Shown: piece after piece, positions 54,020 through 64,000 of the stretch
Position numbering within the stretch: the stretch's first letter is position 1
Layout of the letters: every line of letters starts with the position of its first letter
DNA from: Archivesica marissinica
Taxonomy: Eukaryota; Mollusca; Bivalvia; Venerida; Vesicomyidae
NCBI GenBank assembly: GCA_014843695.1
Contig: CM026403.1
Coordinates: 42,935,516 to 42,999,515 of the forward strand
Length of the DNA stretch: 64,000 bases
Direction: 5' to 3'
The notes under the pieces: generated by a model
What the model was told of the DNA's origin: nothing
The model's database searches: none
What the model saw: the letters and a program-made list of their open reading frames with translations, nothing else
Program-made: the position numbers and the translations under genes

Positions 54020-54770
54020 GAAAGCTCAAGAAAACAGCGTGTCTCGAGTCCCCCTCTAGCTGGATCCTGTAGGGAGAAATGGTATGTTCAGGGAGACAGC
54101 TTCTCTCGAGTCCCCCTCTAGCTGGATCCTGTAGGGAGAAATGGTATGTTCAGGGGGACAGCTTCTCTCGGTCCCCCTCTAGCTGGATCCTGTAGGGAGA
54201 AATGGTATGTTCAGGGAAGCTTCTCGAGTCCCCCTCTAGCTGGATCCCTGTAGGGAGAAATGGTATGTTCAGGGGGACAGCTTCTCTCGAGTCCCCCTCT
54301 AGCTGGATCCTGTAGGGAGAAATGGTATGTTCAGGGGGAAAGCTTCTCTCGAGTCCCCCTCTAGCTGGATCCTGTAGGGAGAAATGGTATGTATGGTATG
54401 TTCAGGGAGACAGCTTCTCTCGAGTCCCCCTCTAGCTGGATCCTGTAGGGAGAAATGGTATGTTCAGGAGACAGCTTCTCTCGAGTCCCCCTCTAGCTGG
54501 ATCCTGTAGGAGAAATGGTAGTTCTAGGGGGAAAATGGGGGGAAAGCTTCTCTCGAGTCCCCCTCTAGCTGGATCCTGTAGGGAGAAATGGTATGTTCAG
54601 GGGGAAAGCTTCTCTCGAGTCCCCCTCTAGCTGGATCCTGTAGGGAGAAATGGTATGTTCAGGGAGACAGCTTCTCTCGAGTCCCCCTCTAGCTGGATCC
54701 TGTAGGGAGAAATGGTATGTTCAGGGAGACAGCTTCTCTCGAGTCCCCCTCTAGCTGGATCCCTTACAGA
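54020..54770. repeat. about 62-bp minisatellite, about 12 copies, downstream of DGCR8
   Basis: The unit contains CTCGAGTCCCCCTCTAGCTG, GATCCTGTAGGGAGAAATGG and TATGTTCAGGGGGACAGCTT. It could lie within the 3' UTR of DGCR8. Confidence 0.93.
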
Positions 54771-54774
54771 ATCC

Positions 54775-55240
54775 AAGATGCAATTTATAGCTTGATAAAT
54801 CCGGGTGATGTTCATCAGTTTGTGTAGATTTTGTTTGTTTTTCGTGTGTTTTAAGGTCACATCAACAGCTTAGGTCATATGGCAACTTTCCAGCTATTCT
54901 TTGTGAAGGCACATACAGGCGCCTTGGTAGAACCACCGATCTACCGTAAGTCAGCTTCATGACTTGAATGAATTTGACACCCCCAGTGGGGATTCGAACC
55001 TACAGTTGTACGCCCCTGAGTGTTTATAGTAGTGCTATGTGAAGTATTTTGACTTTGTTAGTATTACAGTATTGGTTTATTATACTGGTATGTGCTTATT
55101 GGTGGTGTTAGGAAGCCAGACGTATTTTGAAAGGACCTGGGAGTGCCAAAATTAATTTAATGAACATTGACACAGATTTATTAAGTTTACATAATCCATA
55201 GCTACCCGGCTATTAGCAATAAGTGTATACGTTCGATTGA
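54775..55240. other. unassigned intergenic DNA
   Basis: GGGGATTCGAACCTACAGTT near 54980 has B-box-like character, possibly a further degraded SINE. Otherwise I see nothing. Confidence 0.3.
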
Positions 55241-55244
55241 TATC

Positions 55245-55492
55245 ATGGCTGTCCGATTACCGCAGTTGTTAGCACGCTCGCTTCTCACCAATGCGACGGG
55301 GTTCAATCCTCGGACCGGGAAGAATGTGAGATGGTACGGTAGTTGCCAGATCGGACAGGTGGGTTTTCTCCAGGTACTCCAGTTTCCTCCCACACGAATG
55401 ACCACACATACACTTTCATCCGCGCCAACGAGAGTGATTAATATATTAAGTTGTTAAAACTTGCTTGTAAAATAAATAAAGTTTAAACTTTA
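55245..55492 (+). mobile_element. SINE family 1, copy 2
   Basis: GGCTGTCCGATTACCGCAGT, CGCTTCTCACCAATGCGACG, a B box GGGTTCAATCC, TCCTCCCACACGAATGACC and GAGAGTGATTAATATATTAA, with an AAATAAATAAAG tail. The anticodon-loop position reads CTCACCA. Confidence 0.9.
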
Positions 55493-56045
55493 TATCATGT
55501 GCACGACAAAATTACAAAACTGCTGCCGATTACTATCAAACTTTCTCGCCTGTAAATAATCCACATCATATCCATGCACCAATACAATTGTGTTGTAATA
55601 CAGCGGTGACATAATGAATACGGCAACAATAACCTTGTACCTCTATCATAGGTTACCCTATGTTTTATACAGTGATGTCTTTGCTAGAGATGCATGGCTA
55701 CTATATAAAATTTCAAACTCCTGCGGGTTTACAGGTGCCATATCTCGTATGTTTTCCCGCATTTGGTCGTGTTTTATTAGACACGCTTGTATGAATGTCA
55801 TGTAGATTAAAAAATATTGTAATGTACAAGATTGTGTCTGTTGTAATCACTTTAGTTGTAGTACTTTTAATCAGTGATTGATTGTTTTATATGATGGCTA
55901 CTAGGAGATTGTAAGGTCATGTGTTTGATTCTCAGATTTTGAATTTAATCCCAATTTTTCACCTTGCCTAATTTATATACATGTACACCAATTATCATCA
56001 TCATCATCAACTGTTGGTGTAAAAATTGTAAAGCCTGATTGTAGA
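55493..56045. other. unassigned intergenic DNA
   Basis: I see nothing beyond a short ATC microsatellite near 55992-56008. Confidence 0.3.
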
Positions 56046-56049
56046 ATAA

Positions 56050-57345
56050 ATGTTGCGTTTAAATTGGTATACAAGTGAGAAATATTATTATTGTATGCAA
56101 ATGCGACGTTTGTGGTATACAAGTGAGAAATATTATTATTGTATGCAAATGCGTCAATTTTGTTATACAAGGGAGAAGTGTATTGTATACAAATGCGACG
56201 TTTGTTGTATACAAGGGAGAAGTGTATTTATACAAATGCGACGTTTGTGGTAGACAAGGGAGAAGTGTATTATATACAAATGCGACGTTTGTGGTATACA
56301 AGGGAGAAGTGTATTGTATACAAATGCGACGTTTGTGGTAGACAAGGGAGAAGTGTATTGTATACAAATGCGACGTTTGTTGTAGACAAGGGAGAAGTGT
56401 ATTTATACAAATGCGATGTTTGTGGTAGACAAGGGAGAAGTGTATTTATACAAATGCGACGTTTGTTGTAGACAAGGGAGAAGTGTATTTATACAAATGC
56501 GATGTTTGTGGTAGACAAGGGAGAAGTGTATTGTATACAAATGCGACGTTTGTGGTAGACAAGGGAGAAGTGTATTGTATACAAATGCGACGTTTGTGGT
56601 AGACAAGGGAGAAGTGTATTGTATACAAATGCCATGTTTGTGGTAGACAAGGGAGAAGTGTATTGTATACAAATGCGACGTTTGTTGTATACAAGGGAGA
56701 AGTGTATTGTATACAAATGCGACGTTTGTTGTAGACAAGGGAGAAGTGTATTGTATACAAATGCCATGTTTGTGGTAGACAAGGGAGAAGTGTATTGTAT
56801 ACAAATGCGACGTTTGTTGTATACAAGGGAGAAGTGTATTGTATACAAATGCGACGTTTGTTGTAGACAAGGGAGAAGTGTATTGTATACAAATGCGACG
56901 TTTGTTGTAGACAAGGGAGAAGTGTATTGTATACAAATGCGACGTTTGTTGTATACAAGGGAGAAGTGTAGTGTATACAAATGCGACGTTTGTTGTATAC
57001 AAGGGAGAAGTGTATTTATACAAATGCGACGTTTGTGGTAGACAAGGGAGAAGTGTATTTATACAAATGCGATGTTTGTGGTATACAAGGGAGAAGTGTA
57101 TTGTATACAAATGCGACGTTTGTGGTAGACAAGGGAGAAGTGTATTGTATACAAATGCGACGTTTGTTGTATACAAGGGAGAAGTGTATTGTATGCAAAT
57201 GCGACGTTTGTTGTATTGTATATAAATGCAACGTTTGTTGTATTGTATACAAATGGAATGTTTGTGGTATACAAGTGAGAAGTGTACAGTATACAAATGA
57301 GATGTTTATTGTACACAAGTGAGAAGTGTATGGTATACATGGGAG
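56050..57345. repeat. 44-bp minisatellite, about 29 copies
   Basis: The unit is TATACAAATGCGACGTTTGT followed by TGTATACAAGGGAGAAGTGTAT. Internally it is two related halves (GTATACAA / TGTAGACAA). Edge units are diverged. Confidence 0.94.
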
Positions 57346-57404
57346 AAGTTTGTTGACTGCCAATGGTCCTCTATATAAAAAAGCTTAGTCCTGATCTCAA
57401 CATT

Positions 57405-58285
57405 TGCAGAGGTGAGGGTGCTGGGAGATGTTAGGCAGCTGGGAGATGTGAGGCAGCTGGTAGATGTGAGGCAGCTGGGAGATGTGAGGCTGCTGGGAGA
57501 TATGTGGGAGATGTGAGGCAGCTGGGAGATGTGAGGTTGGCTCAGACATGTGAGGCAGCTGGGAGATGTGAGGCAGCTGGGAGAGATAAGGCAGCTGGGA
57601 GATGTGAGGCAGCTGGGAGATGTGAGGCTGCTGGGAGATGTGAGGCAGTTGGGAGATGTGAGGTTGGCTCAGACATGTGAGGCAGCTGGGATATGTGAGG
57701 CAGCTGGGAAAGATGAGGCAGCTGGTAAATGTGAGGGAGCTCGGACATGTGAGGAAGCTCAGACATGTGAGGCACCTGGGAGATGAGGCAGCTGGGAAAT
57801 GTGAGGAAGCTCGGAGATGTGAGGGAGCTGGGACATGTGAGGCAGCTGGGTGATGTGAGGGAGCTCGGACATGTGAGGAAGCTCAGACATGTGAGGCAGC
57901 TGGGAGATGAGGCAGCTGGGAAATGTGAGGAAGCTTGGAGATGTGAGGGAGCTGGGACATGTGAGGGAGATGTGAGGTAGCTGGGTGATGTGAGGGAGCT
58001 TGGAGAGGTGAGAGAGCTGGGAGATATGATGGAGCTCGGAGAGGTGAGGTAGCTCAGAGAGTTGAGTGAGCTGGGAGATATGATGGAGCTCAGAGAGTTG
58101 AGTGAGCTGGGAGATATGATGGAGCTCGGAGAGGTGAGAGAGCTGGGAGATATGATGGAGCTCGGACATGTGAGGCAGCTTGGAGTTGTGAGGCAGCTAG
58201 GAGATGTGAGGCAGCTAGGAGAGGTGAGGCAGCTTGGAGGTGTGAGGCAGCTAGGAGAGGAGGCACTCGGAGATGTTAGTGGCAG
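57405..58285. repeat. 18-bp minisatellite, about 48 copies
   Basis: The unit is GAGGCAGCTGGGAGATGT with many substitutions (CTCGGA, ACATGT, GATGGAG), the most variable array of the window. Confidence 0.92.
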
Positions 58286-58399
58286 AGGTGTTGTACTATT
58301 GTTTTAATGTTTCTACTGATCCGTTATATAAGTTACCAATTCATGCAAACCTGAGTTAGACAGTCTCGAGCTGATATTGTATTATACATTTACCATCTA

Positions 58400-59250
58400 T
58401 TAACCCATTCGACCCTGAGTAACTGACATCGACTGGTGTATGATATTAACCCATTCGACCCTGAGTAACTGACACGGACTGGTGTATGATATTAACCCAT
58501 TCGACCCTGAGTAACTGACACGGACTGGTGTATGATATTAACCCATTCGACCCTGAGTAACTGACATGGACTGGTGTATTATATTAACCCATTCGACCCT
58601 GAGTAACTGACATGGACTGGTGTATGATATTAACCCATTCGACCCTGAGTAACTGACATGGACTGGTGTATGATATTAACCCATTCGACCCTGAGTAACT
58701 GACACGGACTGGTGTATGATATTAACCCATTCGACCCTGAGTAACTGACATGGACTGGTGTATGATATTAACCCATTCGACCCTGAGTAACTGACATGGA
58801 CTGGTGTATGATATTAACCCATTCGACCCTGAGTAACTGACATGGACTGGTATATGATATTAACCCATTCGACCCTGAGTAACTGACATGGACTGGTGTA
58901 TGATATTAACCCATTCGACCCTGAGTAACTGACACGGACTGGTGTATGATATTAACCCATTCGACCCTGAGTAACTGACATGGACTGGTGTATGATATTA
59001 ACCCATTCGACCCTGAGTAACTGACATCGACTGGTGTATGATATTAACCCATTCGACCCTGAGTAACTGACATCGACTGGTGTATGATATTTTGAGACCA
59101 ATAAATTAATAAGAAAATTACCCTTGGACCAGTTCATTTATCAAAATGGGTAATTTTATCTAAAAATAATAATAATTATTACTGGCAAAAAGTGCAGATC
59201 CTGATGAGACGGCTCGTCACGCTTATTTTTGTAAGTGTTGAAAGGGTGAA
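58400..59250 (+). mobile_element. MITE family A with its 5' terminus amplified about 15 times
   Basis: The 46-bp unit TTAACCCATTCGACCCTGAG TAACTGACATGGACTGGTGT ATGATA repeats from 58400 to 59088. Then the interior of the element follows (AATTACCCTTGGACCAGTTC, AAAGTGCAGATCCTGATGAG) to TGTTGAAAGGGTGAA, where TTAA is mutated. The unamplified relative is at 19190-19411. Confidence 0.88.
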
Positions 59251-59439
59251 ACAGCGCTCTTCTATCGGCCACATTCTGTTGTTGTAATGTTCTTGACAAC
59301 GTGCTACACATTGTATTTTATGATCCAAAGTTACACCTTTGGAAGTAAGATTCTTTATCAATTAGTGATGTAGATATTCAATTATTGTCGGATAAATACT
59401 CGTATATGTATCTTTTGGTTCATTTAAATTGTGGGATTT

Positions 59440-59748
59440 AGCTTGCCTGAACCTGGGGTCTATATGTAAGAATCATCATTGAGATTGACTTGCATGAACC
59501 TGGGGTCTATATGTAAGATTGAGATTGGCTTGCCTGAACCTGGGGTCTATATGTAAGATTCATCATTGGGGTTGACTTGCCTGAACCTGGGGTCTATATG
59601 TAAGATTGAGATTGGCTTGCCTGAACCTGGGGTCTATATGTAAGATTCATTATTGGGGTTGACTTGCCTGAACCTGGGGTCTATATGTAAGATTCAGCAT
59701 TGGGGTTGACTTGCCTGAACCTGGGGTCTATATGTAAGATTCATCAAC
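59440..59748. repeat. about 47-bp minisatellite, 7 copies
   Basis: The unit contains CTTGCCTGAACCTGGGGTCT, ATATGTAAGATT and an optional CATCATTGGGGTTGA. Confidence 0.9.
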
Positions 59749-59752
59749 CTGG

Positions 59753-60843
59753 CTATGGGGAGAGATAACTGGCAGTATATATGGGGAGAGATAACTGGCA
59801 GTGTATATGGGGAGAGATAACTGGCAGTGTATATGGGGAGAGATAACTGACAGTGTATATGGGGAGAGATAGCTGACAGTGTATATGGGGAGAGATAGCT
59901 GGCAGTGTATATGGGGAGAGATAACTGGCAGTGTATATGGGGAGAGATAGCTGACAGTGTATATGGGGAGAGATAGCTGGCAGTGTATATGGGGAGAGAT
60001 AACTGGCGGTGTATATGGGTAGAGATAACTGGCGGTTCATATGGTGAGAGATAACTGGCAGTGTATATATGAGGAGAGATAACTGGCAGTGTATATGGGG
60101 AGAGATAACTGGCAGTGTATATGGGGAGAGATAACTGGCAGTGTATATATGAGGAGAGATAACTGGCAGTGTATATGGGGAGAGATAACTGGCAGTGTAT
60201 ATGGGGAGAGATAACTGGCAGTGTATATGGGGAGAGATAACTGGCGGTTCATATGGTGAGAGATAACTGGCAGTGTATATATGAGGAGAGATAACTGGCG
60301 GTGTATATGGGGAGAGATAACTGGCAGAGTATATGGGGAGAGATAACTGGCAGTGTATATGGGGAGAGATAACTGGCAGTGTATATATGGGGAGAGATAA
60401 CTGACCGTGTATATGGGGATAGATAACTGGCAGTGTATATGGGGAGAGATAACTGGCAATGTATATGTGGAGAGATAACTGACAGTGTATATGGGGAGAG
60501 ATAACTGGCAGTGTATATATGAGGAGAGATAACTGACAATGTATATGTGGAGAGATAACTGACAGTGTATATGGGGAGAGATAACTGACATGTGTATATG
60601 GGGAGAGATAACTGGCAGTGTATATGGGGAGAGATAACTGACAGTGTATATGGGGAGAGATAACTGACAGTGTATATGGGGAGAGATAACTGGCAGTGTA
60701 TATGGGGAGAGATAACTGGCCATTCATATGGTGAGAGATAACTGGCATTGTATATGGGGAGAGATAACTGGCCATTCATATGGTGAGAGATAACTGGCAG
60801 TGTATATGGGGAGAGATAGCTGGCGGTTCATATGGGGAGAGAA
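59753..60843. repeat. 26-bp minisatellite, about 42 copies
   Basis: The unit is ATGGGGAGAGATAACTGGCA followed by GTGTAT. Variants ATATATGAGG and GGCGGTTCATATGGTGAG recur in blocks. Open in several minus frames by period. Confidence 0.94.
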
Positions 60844-60889
60844 TATGTGTTTATTACAAATACAGCATTCTAGTAATATTAGTTAATAT

Positions 60890-61360
60890 ATTGTTGGTGG
60901 GATGGTAATGAGATATTAGTCTAACATCAGTGACCATAGGAGGCATATATATCAACATATTGGGGGTGGGATGGGACTGAGATATTGGTCATACCTCAGT
61001 GACCATAGGAGGCATATGTGTCAATATATTGTTGGTGGAATGAGATATTGGTCAGACCTCAGTGACCATAGTAGGCATATATGTCAACATACTGGGTGTG
61101 GGATGGGAATGAGATATTGGTCAGACCTCAGTGACCATAGTAGGCATATATGTCAACATACTGGGTGTGGGATGGGAATGAGATATTGGTCAGACCTCAG
61201 TGACCATAGTAGGCATATATGTCAACATACTGGGTGTGGGATGGGAATGAGATATTGGTCAGACCTCAGTGACCATAGTAGGCATATATGTCAACATACT
61301 GGGTGTGGGATGGGAATGAGATATTGGTCTAACACCAGTGACCATAGGAGGCATATTACT
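60890..61360. repeat. about 69-bp minisatellite, 7 copies
   Basis: The unit contains GGATGGGAATGAGATATTGG, TCAGACCTCAGTGACCATAG and TAGGCATATATGTCAACATA. The central four copies are nearly identical. Confidence 0.93.
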
Positions 61361-61640
61361 TTAACCTCTATTGTTGACAAGTGTATACAGATAATGTAGA
61401 CCATACTCCTACGGTATATCATAAGTGTTCCATGAGGTATATGTAGTATATACTGACAACAAATACAGTAATCATGTTGTATTATGCTGCCGTACTTCAA
61501 ATATTGTCATTACAATGTATAATGATGTATTTATTAAAAATAAATAAATTGTACACGTTATGAGTTACTATTGTTTGTATGTCTTGCCTTGCTCCAGCTG
61601 AGGTGATGTCATACCATCTAATCATGCACATGTTATAAGA
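61361..61640. other. unassigned intergenic DNA
   Basis: AT-rich with an AAATAAATAAA stretch near 61540. Nothing else seen. Confidence 0.3.
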
Positions 61641-61965
61641 AGGTCAAACGAAATAGCTTGTACCACCTAAATCCATCCCCAACTCAAGCATTGCTCAACC
61701 ATCTCGCAGCACCCATCCCCAACTCGAGTATTGCTAAACCATCTGGAACCACCTGGCAAAAGTATCGCACCGATAAAGCAGAAACGGTGCAAAGATCAGC
61801 TGCACGCCATTCTGCAATGATTATAACTATACAAGTAGTGTTTCAATAATGATTAAAACTGGCAGTCTTGAATATCAACGTATACAATCGTCCGCCACAA
61901 TCAGAAATAACTTCGTATGTGTCGATCACAACCACCTACAAGGAACTACTTAATTCCGCAGTTAA
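61640..61965 (+). pseudogene. LINE C-terminal fragment, sister of that at 37990
   Basis: Reads TWQKYRTDKAETVQRSAARH, with NDYNYTSSV in a shifted frame after. A short internal duplication of the CATCCCCAACTC phrase is visible at 61674-61722. A SINE is joined to its right end. Further related sequence may continue at 62180-62280. Confidence 0.65.
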
Positions 61966-61969
61966 TTTA

Positions 61970-62178
61970 GGCTGTCCGATTAGCACAGTGGTTAGCTCGC
62001 TCGCTTCTCACCAATGTAACCAGGTTCGGACCGGGAAGTATGTGAGATGGTCGCTATATCCGACAGGTGGGTTTTCTCGGGGTACTCCGGTTTCCTGCCA
62101 CACGAATGACCACATTTAAGCTTTCATCTGCGCCAACGAAAGTGATTAATATAAGTTGTTAAAACTTGTTTCGCAATC
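61970..62178 (+). mobile_element. SINE family 1, copy 3
   Basis: GGCTGTCCGATTAGCACAGT, CGCTTCTCACCAATGTAACC, GGTGGGTTTTCTCGGGGTAC, CACACGAATGACCACATTTA and AAGTGATTAATATAAGTTGT. It lacks part of the B box, and the tail breaks off after GTTTCGCAATCC. Confidence 0.85.
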
Positions 62179-62179
62179 C

Positions 62180-62525
62180 TACCCAGTACCATATTAACTA
62201 TGTTTATCCCTGCTGTACACAGTCCATTTTTTTCTGAGCGGCTGGCCTCTGTTTTTAACCTTAGTAATAGTTTTAACACTCTCTATCTCAATGAGATGTT
62301 TAACAACTGTCACCGACAAGCACCTACCTGCCATAGATGTAGATGTCCGGTCGATCGTTGATCAGCATCTATCAAACAAGATAGCATTTAGTTTTAATTA
62401 AGAACTTAATTTGATACAAGTTGGAAATGACCTACCAATTTTATTCAAATTATGTCAATCCGTCCATTGATCAGGATGTCCTGGTGTGGAAATTGTGACT
62501 AGACAGGACCACAATTTCCTATTTG
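62180..62525. other. unassigned DNA, possible LINE tail remnant
   Basis: CCAGTACCATATTAACTATG and the following TGAGCGGCTGGCCTCTGTTT resemble LINE tails loosely. No confident call. Confidence 0.25.
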
Positions 62526-62529
62526 GAGA

Positions 62530-63836
62530 ATCAAGGCATGTTCCTAGGCAAGTGTTTGTACTGCCGTGTTGGCTGGACACGCATTCCTAAGCAAGTGTTT
62601 GTACTGCCGTGTTGGCTGGACACACGTTCCTAGGCTAGTGTTTGTACTGCCGTGTTGGCTGGACGCGCGTTCCTAGGCTAGTGTTTGTACGGCCTGGCTG
62701 GCTGGACGCGCGTTCCTAGGCTAGTGTTTGTACGGCCGGGCTGGCTGGATGGACGCACGTTCCTATGCTTGTGTTTGTACGGCCTGGCTGGATGGACGCG
62801 TTCCTAGGCTAGTGTTTGTACGGCCTGGCTGGATGGACACGCGTTCCTAGGCTAGTGTTTGTACGGCTGTGCTTGCTGGACGCGCGTTCCTAGGCTAGTG
62901 TTTGTACGGCCTGGCTGGATGGACACGCGTTCCTGTTTGTGTTTGTACGGCCTGGCTGGCTGGACACGCGTTCCTAGGCTAGTGTTTGTACGGCCTGGCT
63001 GGATGGACACGCGTTCCTAGGCTAGTGTTTGTACGGCCTGGCTGGATGGACACGCGTTCCTATGCTTGTGTTTGTACGGCCTGGCTGGCTGGACACGCGT
63101 TCCTAGGCTAGTGTTTGTACGGCCTGGCTGGATGGACATGCGTTCCTATGTTTATGTTTGTACGGCCTAGCTGGATGGACACGCGTTCCTAGGCTAGTGT
63201 TTGTACTGCCTGGCTGGCTGGACAGGCGTTCCTAGGCTAGTGTTTGTACGGCCTGGCTGGCTGGACACGCGTTCCTAGGCTAGTGTTTGTACGGCCGTGC
63301 TTGCTGGACACGCGTTCCTATGCCTGTGTTTGTACGGCCGTGCTGGCTGGACACGCATTCCTAGGCTAGTGTTTGTACGGCCGTGCTGGCTGGACGCGCG
63401 TTCCTAGGCTAGTGTTTGTACGGCCTGGCTGGCTGGACACGCGTTCCTATGCTTGTGTTTGTACGGCCGTGCTGGCTGGACACGCGTTCCTAGGTTAGTG
63501 TTTGTACGGCCGTGCTGGCTGGACACGCGTTCCTATGCTTGTGTTTGTACGGCCGTGTTGGCTGGACATGCGTTCATATGCTTGTGTTTGTACGGCCGTG
63601 CTGACTGGACACGCGTTCCTATGCTTGTGTTTGTACGGCCGTGTTGGCTGGACATGCGTTCATATGCTTGTGTTTGTACGGCCGTGCTGGCTGGACACGC
63701 GTTCCTAGGCTAGTGTTTGTACGGCCGGGTTGGATGGACGCGCGTTCCTATGCTTGTGTTTGTACGGCCGTGCTGGCTGGACACGCGTTCCTATGCTTGT
63801 GTTTGTACGGCCGTGCTGGCTGGACACGCGTTCCTA
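62530..63836. repeat. 43-bp minisatellite, about 31 copies
   Basis: The unit is CGTTCCTAGGCTAGTGTTTG followed by TACGGCCTGGCTGGCTGGACACG. Two unit types (CTAGGCTAG, CTATGCTTG) and two GC-rich variants (GGCCTGGCTGGATGG, GGCCGTGCTGGCTGG) alternate. It is more GC-rich than its surroundings. Confidence 0.94.
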
Positions 63837-64000
63837 CATACAGGATTTGGATGTACAGTGCTGTTGGACGAATACAGGATTTGGATGTACATTGCTGTTG
63901 GACGAACTGTTGGACGAATACAGGATTTGGATGTTCAGTGCTGTTGGACGAACTGTTGGACGAATACAGGATTTGGATGTACAGTGCTGTTGGACGAACT
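63837..64000. repeat. array running off the window end, units of about 40-60 bp
   Basis: The core is GAATACAGGATTTGGATGTA with CAGTGCTGTTGGACGAACTG. At least three units are visible and the end is not reached. Confidence 0.85.

Overview
The window is eukaryotic nuclear DNA, most likely from a lophotrochozoan and probably a mollusc. The evidence is one gene split by phase-consistent GT-AG introns, CR1/jockey-type LINEs, several tRNA-derived SINE families, and a SINE whose body (core GAGGAAGCTATCC, near 32.5 kb) I recognise as a common bivalve/gastropod repeat. The phylum call is inference; no species is named.

Layout. 1-16.4 kb is transposon territory. It holds a LINE tail (about 270-744), an intact 1215-residue CR1-like LINE ORF (1319-4966) with a 2A-like motif, several broken LINE pieces on both strands, SINE copies and three tandem arrays. 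16.46-53.8 kb is a single plus-strand gene that I recognise as DGCR8/Pasha, the double-stranded-RNA-binding partner of Drosha in the Microprocessor. I could place 15 coding exons (961 codons plus stop); every junction keeps the reading frame. 53.8-64 kb is intergenic or downstream DNA, almost all tandem arrays, with one SINE, one piggyBac-type MITE, one LINE tail and one further SINE.

The striking property is tandem repetition. Adding up my array spans gives roughly 30 kb of the 64 kb. Nearly every DGCR8 intron carries at least one minisatellite. In six introns (6, 8, 10, 11, 14, and the exon 9 side of intron 8) the repeat unit contains part of the adjoining exon together with its splice site, so the arrays look as if they grew out of exon-intron junctions. 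Intron 11 is tandem repeat from end to end: a donor-derived 55-bp array meets an acceptor-derived 41/42-bp array. The 42-bp units are open and in frame with exon 12, so any of dozens of duplicated acceptors could be spliced without a frameshift. Other arrays look seeded from the ends of transposable elements (two TTAA-ended MITE families, a SINE head, a SINE body).

Long ORFs inside the arrays are by-products of repeat periods divisible by three and are not annotated as genes. No bacterial genes, rRNA, CRISPR array or convincing functional tRNA gene is visible.
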